From: Elephas maximus indicus
Lineage: Eukaryota > Chordata > Mammalia > Proboscidea > Elephantidae
Length of the DNA stretch: 64,000 nt
Direction of reading: 5' to 3'
Assembly: GCF_024166365.1 (NCBI RefSeq)
Contig: NC_064826.1
Coordinates: forward strand, 24,886,001-24,950,000
Shown piece after piece: positions 12,116 through 23,067 of the stretch; position 1 is the stretch's first letter; each line of letters begins with the position of its first letter. Under the pieces are notes generated by a model. It was not told where the DNA came from. It did not search any database and worked only from the letters and a program-made list of their open reading frames with translations. A program made the translations under genes and the position numbers.

Positions 12116-13021
12116 TCACATTATAGGTTTATATCAAAACTTTCTTCACTGTACTTTTAAAAATTATAATTTGTAATCCTTATTACAGTAATTGTTAGCC
12201 TTCGAGTAGCTTTTTCATTCTCCTTCAGTAGGCATAGAAAAAAAGTAATGGAATGTTTCGGCATTAATAAGACTATAGTGCCTTACCAAGTTGATTTAAT
12301 CTCTCATTTTTTCACTTCCTTATTAAGTTGTACTGTATATTCATGTTCAATTTTCTTCGTTTGTCAGACAAACTAATTGCTAATGTGTAGGAAGGCAGTG
12401 TAACCTCTGAAGCTAGATGAGCCCCTTACTCTACTACTAACAGGGAGACTGTGAAAAAGAAACAAGATTGGAAGTTACTCCACGTGTAGCAAGCGTTTGC
12501 GGTCCGAGAGAAACCAAGACCAACCACCATAATTTTTTAAAAATCACAGTAACGTACGTGTCTGCTAGATATCTTCATCACAATCTGTAGAATTTGGACA
12601 ATCTTAGGCTAAACAAAGGGACAGGGAGCATGTAGACAATTCAGTACATAGAGGTTAAGAGGAAAACTAGGAATGTGTGGTAGCAAATTGAAAATGCTTC
12701 GAAAAAGGGGAGTAAGAAAGGCTGAAAAGTGATCTATGGCTTAGCACAAAGAGGTCTTCTGTGAACCTGGCAAGGGGAGTTTCAGTGTAATGGGGTGGGG
12801 GAGGGGGAACGGAGAGTTGGAAGCCAGAGGAAAGAAACATTTTTCCTGAACATTTTTCAGTCAGCAAATATTTAGCACCTACAATGAATCAAAGGGGTCC
12901 CAGTGGTGCAGTGCTTAGGCACTGCACAGGCCTCATGGATATAATGAACTATTCTCTCTGCACTCAAACTTAGGCTAGTGGAAGAACGTGTTTAAAGGGC
13001 TATGGGAAAGAACCCATAGGG
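12116..13021. other. Gene-free stretch with a SINE head scrap
   Basis: Mostly unassigned. At about 12,894-12,925 the text GGGGTCCCAGTGGTGCAGTG looks like the 5' end of an AfroSINE-like element with the rest missing. Confidence 0.45.
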
Positions 13022-13166
13022 AGAAAACTCACTGCCATGGAGTGGATTCCGACTCATAGCGACCCTATAGGACACAGTAGAACCGCCCCATGGAGTTTCC
13101 AAGGAGCGCCTGGCGGATTCGAACTGCGGACATAGCACTTAACCACTATGCCACCAGGGTTTCCCA
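13022..13166 (-). mobile_element. AfroSINE-like SINE, short form
   Basis: Well-preserved antisense copy that lacks the usual CCTTTTGGTTAGCAGC segment, a ~20-bp internal deletion between GGACATAGCACTTAACC and the B box. Confidence 0.9.
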
Positions 13167-13959
13167 CAGGGAGGGAAAGTCGAAAATGTTGAGAGAATAT
13201 AATTAATTGACAACTGATATGAGATGAAAGGACCCAGAGCCTATGTGAAGGGCTTCCCTTAAGGAAGAGAAACACTTTATTTCCGAGCTGGCTGAGGACA
13301 TGCAAGGTACGAGGAAAGGACCTAAGCCTTACTTAGCATTGTTTTCCTCTAAGGGACACCTCAGACTCTTGTAACTTTTGGCTTATGCATGGTGTAACTG
13401 AATACTGGGGGAGGCAAGGGGAAACGGAAGACGAGCTTATGCTGAATACATCCTATTGAAAAAAGGTTACTTTTAAAAATTAGCTGTACCCCCCTGTAAA
13501 TGTCTACCTATAACAGATATTTTAGTTCAAATTAGCCTCGGAAGCATTCTTTATTTCATTACGGTTTGACGGTTTCACTTAAATGATAGGAGGCATAAAT
13601 CATAAATTAGCAAAGGGTTCTCAATTAACAGTACATTATTAATTACGCCATAAAACCACAGACCTATAAACCTATGAAAAGGTTAATCAAATCCGTCTGA
13701 AAACAGCATTTCTCAGTAGTATTATGCCAAAGCCCTAAAATTGTTATAAAAACCATCAAATAACATTGTTATCGCTGTAATTTTTTTTTTTTTTTTGTAA
13801 AAACTGAATTTTGGAGATGATTGCTTCTTCAAGGAGAGAAGTGGGGAAAAATCGCAGGGCATTGTCCGTAGGCGCTTCCAGTCTACCAAAACAAAACAGC
13901 TACACCACCCCCAGTTTTGGAAAGGCTTTTCAGCGGTTCGGAGATTTAGGAATGGCGCA
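13167..13959. other. Gene-free stretch just upstream of the promoter
   Basis: AT-rich with a T run at 13,782-13,797. The last ~150 bp rises in GC toward the CpG island. No exon of a divergent transcript is recognisable. Confidence 0.45.
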
Positions 13960-14228
13960 GAGCACCCGCCTCACTGAGGGTGAGGGGGCGTCTCCCGTCA
14001 GGCCGAGGGGCAATGACAGGGGCGGGGCTAACGGGAACGGTGAGGATTCCTGATAAACGCGCCCCGACTGGTCAGGGCCTGTACGGGCACGCCCGAGGCC
14101 CGGGCACTCTGACGCAGCTTGTCCTCCGTGGGTGCCTCAGCACGCATGCGCGGGATCTGGGCGGCAAGCGTGCGTGTGACGTCACGGGCGCGCCAGCTCG
14201 CGCTCTTCCTAGTTTTCTAAGATCCCGG
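13960..14228 (+). promoter_or_regulatory. POT1: CpG-island promoter of POT1
   Basis: This short GC- and CpG-dense block stands out sharply from AT-rich surroundings and sits just before a consensus donor. I see no TATA box. Visible sites are a GC box (14,019-14,028, AGGGGCGGGG), an NRF1-type palindrome (14,141-14,152, CACGCATGCGCG), a full cAMP-response palindrome TGACGTCA (14,177-14,184) and an ETS-type CTTCCT (14,205-14,210). This is a typical housekeeping, possibly bidirectional, promoter layout. In human a divergent noncoding transcript (POT1-AS1) is annotated next to POT1; I see no exon here that I could assign to it. Confidence 0.85.
14160..14228 (+). other. POT1: POT1 exon 1 (noncoding, 5' end undetermined)
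   Basis: The CpG island ends at CCCGG|gtgagt, a near-ideal donor with GT at 14,229-14,230. The transcription start cannot be read from the sequence, so the left boundary is nominal. If transcription starts upstream of 14,145, the leader would also contain an ATG in the NRF1-like site. The next acceptor downstream is at 15,204-15,205. Confidence 0.65.
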
Positions 14229-14939
14229 GTGAGTAAATTTCTTAGTAATTTTGGAGTTCGTTCCGTGGTTAGAAGGTGGGCTAGGGCCTGAGCTGATTGT
14301 AAAGAAATTGATTTAGTTTAGATCAAAATTTGAGGTAGTTATTACAGAGAAGCCCTCCATACGAGTCTTTATCGAGAGGCTGCTGTTACAACGTTCAGCC
14401 TCTTGTTTGGCGCTTTGGGAGAAGCTGACATGAGCGAATCCAAATCCTTGCAGTCACAGAGCTCTGACTGCACTTAGGGAAGGGAGATGGGCACACATTA
14501 AAATTAAATATTGACACTGATTGTCCCGGTGAAGAGATTTAAAAAAGACTGAACTACAACACAAGTTCACATGAATGTATTAGTCGTTTATTTCAGCTGC
14601 TTGGAGGCAGCATATATTTTGGAGTGATAAGGTTCTGGTGCACAATTTGGGTATACACTATTACAACTGCCAAACGAATTTAAAAAAAGTTTTTTTTCAA
14701 ATCCTCCCCAGCCGTTCATAGCTTTTACATTTTAAATCACAGTGGTAAAGGCATGCGTTAGCACAATTTTCAGAGCTCGTAAAACTGGCGTTTGTAGTTA
14801 CTTCTTTAGATACAAAAACAAATGTAAAAGGGTTAGTGTCAGTGCTTTAAGAGGATTTACGTATTAATCTTTGTAATTAAATTACCAAATAATTCACCAC
14901 CCCCTCACAGTGATATCTAAAAAGAAAAGCAAAACTAAG

Positions 14940-15137
14940 TTGTTACGTGCCTTCAAGTCGGTTCCGCCTCATAGCGACCCTGTGTAGCCCTGGTGGCACA
15001 GTGGTTAAGAGCTTAGCTGCTAACCAAAAGGTGGGCAGGTTTGAATCCACCAGCCAGTACTCTTTGGAAACTGTGGGGAAGTTCTACTCTGTCCCACAGG
15101 GTTTCTATGATTCAGAATCGACTCAACGGCATCGGTT
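14940..15137 (+). mobile_element. Composite insertion: inverted RTE 3' tail joined to AfroSINE-like SINE
   Basis: The left ~46 bp is the RTE 3' tail on the minus strand (GTTACGTGCCTTCAAGTCGG). At about 14,986 it joins a short-form SINE on the plus strand. An exact 9-bp repeat AAAACTAAG flanks the whole unit (14,931-14,939 and 15,138-15,146), so both parts probably went in as one event. It ends about 65 bp before the POT1 exon 2 acceptor. Confidence 0.85.
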
Positions 15138-15205
15138 AAAACTAAGCCGCATAAAGCAAATTATTCACTACATTTTGGATAAAACCCTGGTCTTTGTGTC
15201 TTCAG

Positions 15206-15389
15206 CGCAAGTTCTCAGCTTCCCTCGTTGAATTTGATTCGGACAACACTGTGAAGCAGAAGTGATATGCCACTTGAATTAATAAAGGAAGTCAGTGGGG
15301 TGCCTGAAGTTCAACTGCTAAGCAAATTTCACAAAGTAGATTTCAAATCCCTACGACCGGGTTGTGATTATAGCAAGAAATATATCCAG
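15206..15389 (+). CDS. POT1: POT1 exon 2: leader plus start of upstream N-terminal extension (extension residues 1-41)
   Basis: The acceptor is the pyrimidine-rich tract ending TTCAG at 15,205, with an alternative AG at 15,218. The donor is CAG|gtaag at 15,390. The coding part runs from ATG 15,267 to 15,389, exactly 41 codons, phase 0. An in-frame TGA at 15,252 precedes the ATG, making it the first possible Met; its context has G at -3 and C at +4 (moderate). The peptide is acidic/hydrophobic then basic and ends near a Tyr-Ser-Lys-Lys-Tyr-Ile-Gln segment, which would begin the first strand of the predicted OB-like fold. A composite SINE insertion ends only about 65 bp before the acceptor. Exon status is strong from splice sites and frame linkage. 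Translation is inferred; in human the matching region is, as I recall, annotated as 5'UTR. Confidence 0.8.
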
Positions 15390-15639
15390 GTAAGAATTTC
15401 CATAATTCAGAATGTTTTTTTCCCATCTAAAGTGAATGCTGATTTTTGTGGTGAATTTTTTTAATGGGAGCTGTTTTAAGAGTGATCTACCTGTGTCATA
15501 ACATTTGAGACTGAATATTTTGATGATAAATTATTCTTAATTATGCAGCATTCACATAGGGTACGTGGATTGAATTTTTATGTAATAACACTGAAAAAAA
15601 TGTTGGAGGTACAAAAATGAATAAATACATTTCCTGAAT

Positions 15640-16095
15640 CTAAAGGTGATCACATTCTTGTGGGGTTTGACAGTTTGCCTAATCTCTAATTCTAATTAAT
15701 GTATGTAGTATTAGCATTGTGATATGTGAACATTTAAGAGAGAACTTTTTGATTCTGACAAGTTAAGTCAGGAAAGTTGAGCTGCAACTTAGAGAATGAC
15801 ATATTATACCTTCCTTTTGAGTAAAAGCAGCCCTCTTGAGCATATTGATGAGTTTGGGTGTTACCCTAACAACTGTGGGGCCTTTACAAGAATTTAAGCA
15901 GGAGGAAGACATGATTCACTTTGAAATCTAAACTACTCTGCCTTCTGGGTGAAGAATGCGTTGGAGAGGACAAGATTAGAGGAAGGATATTTAGTTAAGA
16001 GGCAGTTGCAGTCATCTAGTGAAAGTTGTTGCTGGTCTGAACTGGTGGCAGAGGCACTGAAGAGAAGGAAATATAAAAAAATAGTAATAAAATAG
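15640..16095. mobile_element. Old interspersed repeat, family uncertain
   Basis: Text such as GAAGACATGATTCACTTTGA and AGAGGCAGTTGCAGTCATCT resembles a common ancient mammalian repeat, apparently continuing after the MIR at 16,345-16,510. I cannot name the family. Confidence 0.4.
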
Positions 16096-16340
16096 TAACG
16101 ACAATAACATAAGTTAACATTTATTGGGCTCTTTCCATGTGTTCGGTAGTATTCTAAGTGTTTTACATACATTAACTCATTTAATCATCACAAAATTCTC
16201 TGAGTTAGGTACGTTCTTCATATGTAGAGGATGAGGATACTGTGTTTCAGAACAGTTAAGTAATTTGCATGAGAACTTATAGCTAATAAGTGGTAGAGCT
16301 GGAATTAGAACCTAGATGACCTGCTTCAGAGCTGACAGGT
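16096..16340 (-). mobile_element. MIR SINE
   Basis: Nearly complete antisense MIR: AACATTTATTGGGCTCTTTC, AACTCATTTAATCATCACAA, GTAGAGCTGGAATTAGAACC in the expected order. Confidence 0.85.
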
Positions 16341-16534
16341 TAAAGAAAATGAACAAGTCTTGGAGAACAATTAGATATGGGGGGGCGAAGAACAGATCAA
16401 GAAACTTCCATGTGTCTGATTCCTGGTCACCATGAGGAAGACAATAGGTGGTGGACAGTTAGGGAGAAAGATGATGAATTCAATATGGGACTTCGAGATG
16501 AGCCATGATGAAAACTGGGCTAGCGGAGGGCTGT

Positions 16535-16726
16535 CTGACCAAGACTCATAGCGATCCTATAGGACAGATTAGAACTGCCCCATAGAGTTTCCAAGGAGTG
16601 CCTGGTGGATTCTGACTGCCGACCTTTTGGTTAGCAGCCTTAGCTCTTAACCACTACGCTATAGGGTCGCTTTGAGTCAGAATCATCTTTATGGCAGTGG
16701 GTTTGGTTTTTTGGGGTTTTTTTTTA
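16535..16726 (-). mobile_element. 5'-inverted AfroSINE-like SINE
   Basis: A minus-strand SINE body (about 16,540-16,664) is joined to a plus-strand SINE tail (about 16,665-16,726, ATAGGGTCGCTTTGAGTCAG). An exact 9-bp repeat GAGGGCTGT flanks the unit (16,526-16,534 and 16,727-16,735), indicating one insertion with an internal inversion. Confidence 0.82.
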
Positions 16727-16761
16727 GAGGGCTGTAGCTCTCAGTAATTAATTGATATCAT

Positions 16762-16876
16762 CCAGTGGCTGCAACAATGGGCTCGAGCTTAACGATTGTG
16801 AGGATGGCAGTGTTTCGTTCCATTGTACATAGGGTACCTGTGAGTTGGAACTGACTCGACGGCACCTAACAACAAT
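16762..16876 (+). mobile_element. RTE LINE, 3' tail fragment
   Basis: Starts GTGGCTGCAACAATGGGCTC and ends CACCTAACAACAA. Only the last ~115 bp of the element. Confidence 0.85.
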
Positions 16877-17271
16877 AGTGGTGTTTTACAAGATTTTATT
16901 TACTTACATAGCAGTTAGAACTCAGGTGAATGGGATAAGGTTTGTTGTGGGGTTGACCTCCCTCAGATCCCTGTCCCAGGGTGAATTGATAAAGGAAATC
17001 TCTTCTCCACGTAGAAGGCTCCAAGTTTACATGGCAGGCGAAAGGCCCCAAGGCAGAGAGGTCTAGGGGTTTTGTACCTCAGAATTCATTATTGGGACGG
17101 TGAAAAGGAGTGAGAGGAAGGGGCCTTTGTTCTGCTGCACCTAGCCTGACCATCCTGTTGCCGAGCTTGAAATTCAAACAGCATGGTAGTCGTTTGGGTG
17201 CATGTCCAGAGAGAACATTTCTTCCCCCACTGGCTATAAGATTAATTACTTTAGTACAATTAAATAGTTGT

Positions 17272-17492
17272 GTTACCAGGAGGGACCAGTCCCTGGAGAA
17301 GGACATCATGCTTGGTAGGTAGAGGTTCAGCGAAAGAGAGGAAGACCCTCGATGAGATGGGTTGACACAGTGACTGCAACAGTGGACTCAAACATAGCAA
17401 TGATTGTGAGGATGGTACAAAACCAGGCAGTGTTTCGTTCTATTGTGCATAGGGTGGCTATAGGTCAGAACCAACTCGACAACAACAACAAG
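17272..17492 (+). mobile_element. RTE LINE, 3' end fragment
   Basis: Covers the CCAGTCCCTGGAGAAGGACA block to an (AAC)n tail. 5'-truncated. Confidence 0.87.
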
Positions 17493-17944
17493 TAGTCATA
17501 GGTAGTCATAGAGACAGAAAGTTACTGTGGGTCCAGAAAAGGCAGGAAGACTTCTCTGACAAGGAGAAGGGACTGGGGGGTTAGAGAGAAACCCAGTTCC
17601 CAGCCTCTTTACTGGAGAATGCTCTAAGCCCAAGGCCTCAGCTTAGGCAGCCTGGCTGGGAATCCTAAAGGCAGACTACCCTTCCAGCAGATGTGTTCAA
17701 GGGGTCATTGGAGTTATTCAAGGGGTTATGTTCAGTGGGAAAATGGATTTAGGAATCTGGAGTTCAAAGGGTCTCTTACTCAGGGAATTTTGAGCTAAAG
17801 AATAGAGAGTCAGTGAAAGAAGGTAGCAGGAATAAGCAACTGAGATGGTTTCAGAAAGTAGAGGAAATTGGGAGGAAGTAGGGTCTTAGATTCTTAGGGA
17901 GGCAAAAGTTTTAAGGATTGAGTAATATCAACTCATAGGTTGCT

Positions 17945-18002
17945 GTCTGGTAGGCACCCTCCTAAGTGCCCTTACGTATGTTATCTTTCTTAATCCTCAT
18001 AC
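17945..18002 (-). mobile_element. MIR SINE, left part, split by RTE insertion
   Basis: AGGCACCCTCCTAAGTGCCC and ATCTTTCTTAATCCTCATAC fit antisense MIR. The rest appears to resume at about 19,055-19,190 (CTAGTATGTGGCTGAGCTGT) beyond the RTE and SINE insertions. Confidence 0.65.
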
Positions 18003-18009
18003 GAACCTT

Positions 18010-18875
18010 GTTGTTACGTGCCACCGAGTCGGTTCCAATTCATAGCCACCCTGTGTACAACAGAACAAAACACTGCCTGGTCCTGTACCATCCTCATGAT
18101 CGTTATGCTTGAGCCCATTGTTGCAGCCACAGTGTCAATCCATCTTGTTGAGGGTCTTTCTCTTCTTTGATGACCCTCTACTGAGCATGATGTCCTTCTC
18201 CAGGGACTGGTTCCAGCTGATAGAATGTCCAAAGTATGGAAGACAAAGTCTCTCCATCCATGCTTCTAAGGAACATTCTGGCTGTACTTCATCCAAGACA
18301 GAATTGTTCATTCTTCTAGTAGTATGTGATCCATACTCTTCTCCAATATTCTTCTCCAACACCATAATTCAGAGGCGTAAATTCTTCTCTGGTCTTCCTT
18401 ATTTATTGTCCAGCGTTTGTATGCATATGAGGTGATTGACAATACCATGGCTTGGGTCAGGGTCACCTTAGTCCTCGAAGTAACATCTTTACTTTTTAAC
18501 ACTTTAAAGAGGTCTTTTAAAGTAGATTTGCCCACTGCAATACATCGTTTGATTTCTTGACTGCTGCTTCCATGGGCATTGATTGTGGATCCAAGTCAAA
18601 TGAAATCCTTGACAACTTCAGTCTTCTATTTATCATAATGTTGCTTATTGGTCCAGTTGTAAGGATTTTTGTTTTCTCTATGTTGAGATGCCATCATAAC
18701 GAATCATAATACTGACCTTCATCAGTATGTGCTTCAAGTCCTCTTCACTTTCAGCAAGCAAGTTTGTGTCATCTGCATAGTACGGGCTGTTAATGAGTCT
18801 TCTACCAATCCTGATGCCTCGTTCTACTTCATATAGTCCAGCTTCTTGGATTATTTGTTCAACATACAGATTGAA
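18010..18875 (-). mobile_element. RTE LINE, 5'-truncated
   Basis: About 870 bp of the 3' part. On the minus strand it still shows the reverse-transcriptase catalytic motif Tyr-Ala-Asp-Asp followed by Leu-Ala-Glu-Ser-Glu-Glu-Asp-Leu. GAACCTT on both sides (18,003-18,009 and 18,876-18,882) is a probable target duplication. Multiple frameshifts. Confidence 0.9.
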
Positions 18876-18882
18876 GAACCTT

Positions 18883-19048
18883 ATAAAAAACCAGAAACCC
18901 GTTGTCATTGAGTCTGTTCCAATTCATAGCAACTCTATAGGACAGAAAGAACTGTTCCATAGGGTTTCCAAGGAGCAACTGGTGGATTAGAACTGCTGAC
19001 CTTTTGGTTAGCAGCCAAACGCTTAAACCACTGTGCCACTAGGGCTCC
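18883..19048 (-). mobile_element. AfroSINE-like SINE inserted at the edge of the RTE
   Basis: Exact 9-bp duplication AAGAACCTT on both sides (18,874-18,882 and 19,050-19,058). The target is the same GAACCTT used by the adjoining RTE insertion. Confidence 0.9.
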
Positions 19049-19473
19049 AAAGAACCTTTCCCATTTTTAGTTGGGAAAACATAGATTAAGTAGTCTATTC
19101 AGGATAAAGTAACTAGTATGTGGCTGAGCTGTGATTTGTATTCCCATTGTCTTTGCTATTAACCAAAGCAATATGTTGCTGTCAGAGGCTAATTCTGAGG
19201 TCTGAAAAGCATTTGTTTGATTTAACCACCAAGAAGTTATGATCACTTGGCAAGATTAGTTTAGCTTGAGCCCTAAGAAATAAATACATTTTTCAGTGAT
19301 TTGAGGATAAAACGTTAGGTGAGAAAAATGAGGCAAGAAGTATCATCCCAGAAATTTTGTTATGGTAGTTTTGGTATTCTTATTATGTGAGTCATAGCCC
19401 TAAAATGCAGATGGAAGTCTTTCTCATCCTAGTTAAGTCAGTTTTACATTTGGATAACAGTAACTGGCTTTTA

Positions 19474-19676
19474 AGGAGCTCTGGTTGTGCAATGGTTAGA
19501 TGTTCAGCTGCTAACCAACAGGTCGGTGGTTAGAACCCGCCAGCGGCTCCCTGGAAGAAAAGACCTGGCTGTTTGCTCACGTAAAGATTACAGCTTGGGA
19601 AACCCTATGGGCCAATTCTACTGTGTTATACAGGGTTGATGTGAGTTGGAATCGACTTAATGGCAAATAACAACAG
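19474..19676 (+). mobile_element. AfroSINE-like SINE, long form
   Basis: Head CTGGTTGTGCAATGGTTAGA, long-form middle (GTAAAGATTACAGC) and tail ending GGCAAATAACAACA. Confidence 0.87.
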
Positions 19677-19919
19677 GCTTTTATGCTACCTAAAATCAAC
19701 TCCATAACCAGTTCTCTTTTCTCATTGCCTATAATTGTACTAGAGTGAAACAAAACCAGTATGAATTCAGAAAAGCTATTCAGCTTTAAGAGTGTATCCA
19801 CATTTACTTTCCTCCTCTATTCTGCTCTCTTGTCCCCAAAACACACCCATAAACCAGTCACACTCAAACTCACAGGCCAGTATCGCTAGCTTGCTCCTAT
19901 AGCAGTTAAGCATGCTGAA

Positions 19920-20079
19920 AAGGAGTGTGAGCCCTGAAGTCAGGCTGCTCGAGTTCAACTGTAGGTCCACCATTTATTAGCTCTATGATTGGGAGAGTAA
20001 TTTAGTCTTTCTATGCCTTATTTTCCTCATTTGTAAAACAAGGAAACCTTGGAGCAAAGTTGTAAGGATTAAAGAATTC
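19920..20079 (+). mobile_element. MIR SINE (interrupted; tail at 20,253-20,285)
   Basis: MIR core (CTATGCCTTATTTTCCTCAT, TTGTAAAACAAGG) is followed by a SINE insertion, after which the MIR end (AAGCATTCAATAAATGC) resumes. Confidence 0.75.
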
Positions 20080-20091
20080 TAAGCATTCAAT

Positions 20092-20252
20092 TCATCCTGG
20101 TGGCACAGTGGTTAAGAGTTTGGCTGCTAACCAAAAGGTTAAAATCCACCAACCACTTCTTGGAAACTGTACGGGGCAGTTCTGCTCTGTCCTGTAGGGT
20201 CTCTGTGAGTTGGAATCGACTCAGTGGCAACAGGTTTGATTTGATTTTGGTT
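20092..20252 (+). mobile_element. AfroSINE-like SINE inserted in a MIR
   Basis: Short form. Exact 12-bp target duplication TAAGCATTCAAT at 20,080-20,091 and 20,253-20,264. Confidence 0.93.
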
Positions 20253-20412
20253 TAAGCATTCAATAAATGCTGTTTATTGTGGTAAAGATGATTACTTCAG
20301 CAAGTGTCTTTGTACGGTGAATTTGCCTGGCCTCTCAGTTTTTCAGGGGTGAAAATAACGTACATAGCCCCATTGACCAGCGACAGAATTTTTATGCAGG
20401 TAGTAAACCTCA

Positions 20413-20580
20413 GGGGTCCTGGTGGCACAGTGGTTAAGAGCTTGGCTGCTAACCAAAAAAAAGTCGGCATTTTAATTTACCAGCAGCTTCTTGGAAACCT
20501 TACAGGGCAGTTCTGCTCTGTCCTGTAGGGTTGCTATGAGTTGGAATCAACTTGATGGCAGTGGGTTTGTTTTGTTTTTG
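20413..20580 (+). mobile_element. AfroSINE-like SINE, short form
   Basis: Begins GGGGTCCTGGTGGCACAGTG and ends in TTTGTTTTGTTTTTG. A small A-run expansion follows AACC. Confidence 0.92.
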
Positions 20581-20759
20581 TTCAGTGAAGCTCAGTCTTC
20601 AAAGACTCTTGTACAAGCCCTTCCAAGGTCCTGAGAAGACCTTAGAAATGAGTTTACATATCCATGTATGTGTAATAAAGAATTTGGCTGATCTTTGTTC
20701 CTGTCTCTGGTTCCTGGGAGGAAGTGTTCAGATCCTTGACATTTTCTGAGTGATTGGAG

Positions 20760-23067
20760 TGTCTTTATTATTAATGGTGGGCCCTGGGCCCACCCTGGTA
20801 GTCTGTGCTAATGAGGTCACTCATGGTGGGTCTCTAGGTAGCTTGTGCTGATGAGGTGACTCATTAGAGGGGAGGAGACTAGAGATTGAGTTCAGCCAAG
20901 GGGCAGTGATTCAGTCAGCCATGCTCCTCCTCTGCCTGGTTAATTTATTATGTTTTATACTGAGCTCAACTGTGACTCTCTCCAAAAAAATTTAGCTGAT
21001 TATTTCTCCGCTTCCTGGTAGTTGGTTAGAGATCCCTCTTCTCTTTTTATATGCTCAAGTGGTGCTTAATATATTGTATTATAGTTTTCTATTTTTGTCT
21101 CTGACTGAATAAATGAACGAGAGAAAGAACACATAACAGAAAGGGTGGTTGGCGTGTTCATTAGGCACGGCTGAATCCCCAGTGGGATGCTAACATAGAA
21201 AGCAAGTTGTTGGACTGAGGGGAGAATTGCGAGGCTGAGCTGAGAGGCCTGCTAGTAAAAGACAAAAAAATAATGCCACATTTCAGTACATTAAATAATG
21301 TACTTAATACTTTCCATATAGACATTTGTTTGCTGTGTCTTTTATCCTTTATTTTCCATTTTTGTGTTATTTCCTTTCATTTGAAATAAGGTTTTATGGA
21401 CTACAGTTACATCTACTACTTCACTGTGGTTAAAGTCTTTCAAAGGTTGGCTGCATTCTCAAACTCATTTTACAGTCAGGTGGTTAGTGTGACATTTCGG
21501 GCATAACTGTATGTAGTAATACAGTGCTGGGGTTTGACTCCTTTTCTTTCCCACAAATGGTAATAATTACTGAACTGCATCTGGTTTTGACATTCTTTTC
21601 TTACCTTTGTGTTAGTGTCACAGCTGAGGAACATTGAACTTATCCAACCCCCAGCCTTATAAGAGATGGTATGTTTTTAATGTATGTATTTATTCATTTT
21701 TATCCTGAAAAAAAGTGAGATTTCTAGAATAGAGGAGGACCATTATTATTACTTTCAGCAACAACTGCATCAGTTCCCCAAGCCCCATTTTACTTATTCA
21801 AGGCGATTCGCTGAGGGCTAATGTCATCCTGTGCTCGTAAAGGGGACTTCTTGCACCTTAGGAGAAGGATCCCAAAATTACGAATTTGAGCCTTTATAAA
21901 GGACAGCTGTGCAGCTTCACCCTCCCCACCTGAGAGAGGAGGAAAAACTAATCTCTCTAATGTACATACCTCCTGTGGAATCTAAAGGAATGGCGCTAGG
22001 TTCCATCTCCTACTGGAATGTAAACACACACCTCTGAGGAGATAAATCTCTCTGAAGTCTGTCCCTTTCAGTCATACTTTAACTTCCAGAGCTTGTCCTT
22101 TAACTCAGTTTCCATTTTTCTTTACTCAGAAAGCCCTAACCCTGCAGAAACATGAAACTATATTGATTCTTGACCACCATCCCCCTTTTTTATAGTTTGA
22201 CTTCAGGCAGATTTTTTACGTATGTGGTATATGCCATTCCATCAGTCATTCTGAGTAATCTCACTGACGGGCTAGGACCCAATCTGTTCAATTTGTTTTA
22301 TAAGCACTTACCAAAGCTGTGGTTAGCAGGATGAGGCCAGTCTGCTCTATTGATCTCGGCTGTGCCTTCCTCCCCACCCTGCCCCGGGAGTCCTGGATTT
22401 ACCCATTAACCATCTGGATCTACCTTGGAAAGCCAGGTGACTCTCTCCATAGGTTTCTGTATTGGTCTTTCCTGCCCAAGGTATTAAACCAGGTACAGAA
22501 GGATATATTAATAATTTGCACAGGCTTTGCCTTGGCCTGCAAGCAGGAAGTCTGGCAAATCCTAGTATTCATTACAGCTCTGGCCAGTGAGTTGAGGTTG
22601 ACCTGAATGCCTTCAGCACTGAGATAGTGACATTGATTGCTCTGCTAAAGTCAGGGACAGAATTCATACCAGCTTCCTAATGAAATAATTCCCATTGGAG
22701 GGACTTTCCTGATCTACTGGGGGCATTTTCTTAAACACCTGAATGTTTTTATAACTATATGGGCAAGTCACTGTTTTTGTGGTTAATTTCACATAAGGAA
22801 CACAATTCTGAGGACACACATGGTGCCCCTGGAAACAGTCTAAACTTGTTGGGGACCCCTCCAAGAAGGACATATGGATCAGTCAGGCAGCACAGGTTGA
22901 CAAGATCCCCGCATTGTGCTCCTGTCAGTTGGTAAGACTCCCAGTTCGGTCCCAGTAATTTAGTTCATTCAGTCCTTGTTTCCAGAGGGACTGCCACTGC
23001 CTGAGGGCAGTCAGTCTGTCCAGCTTGTCTAATTTGTTCACCTTATAAAGTGTGAAGGACCCAAAAA
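20760..23067. other. Low-repeat 2.3-kb block, possibly retroviral-derived, unassigned
   Basis: Unlike its neighbours, this stretch has no SINE, RTE or L1. The part around 20,770-21,130 looks LTR-like: it holds GCCCTGGGCCC palindromic text, a repeated GATGAGGT/AATGAGGT pair and an AATAAA near 21,108. I cannot identify LTR ends or conserved viral motifs, and the short ORFs (for example at 22,319 and 22,664) are not convincing genes. Confidence 0.3.

Noticed and set aside
13980..14291. 103-residue ORF across the CpG island
   Set aside because: It crosses the strong exon 1 donor and is explained by low stop frequency in GC-rich promoter DNA.
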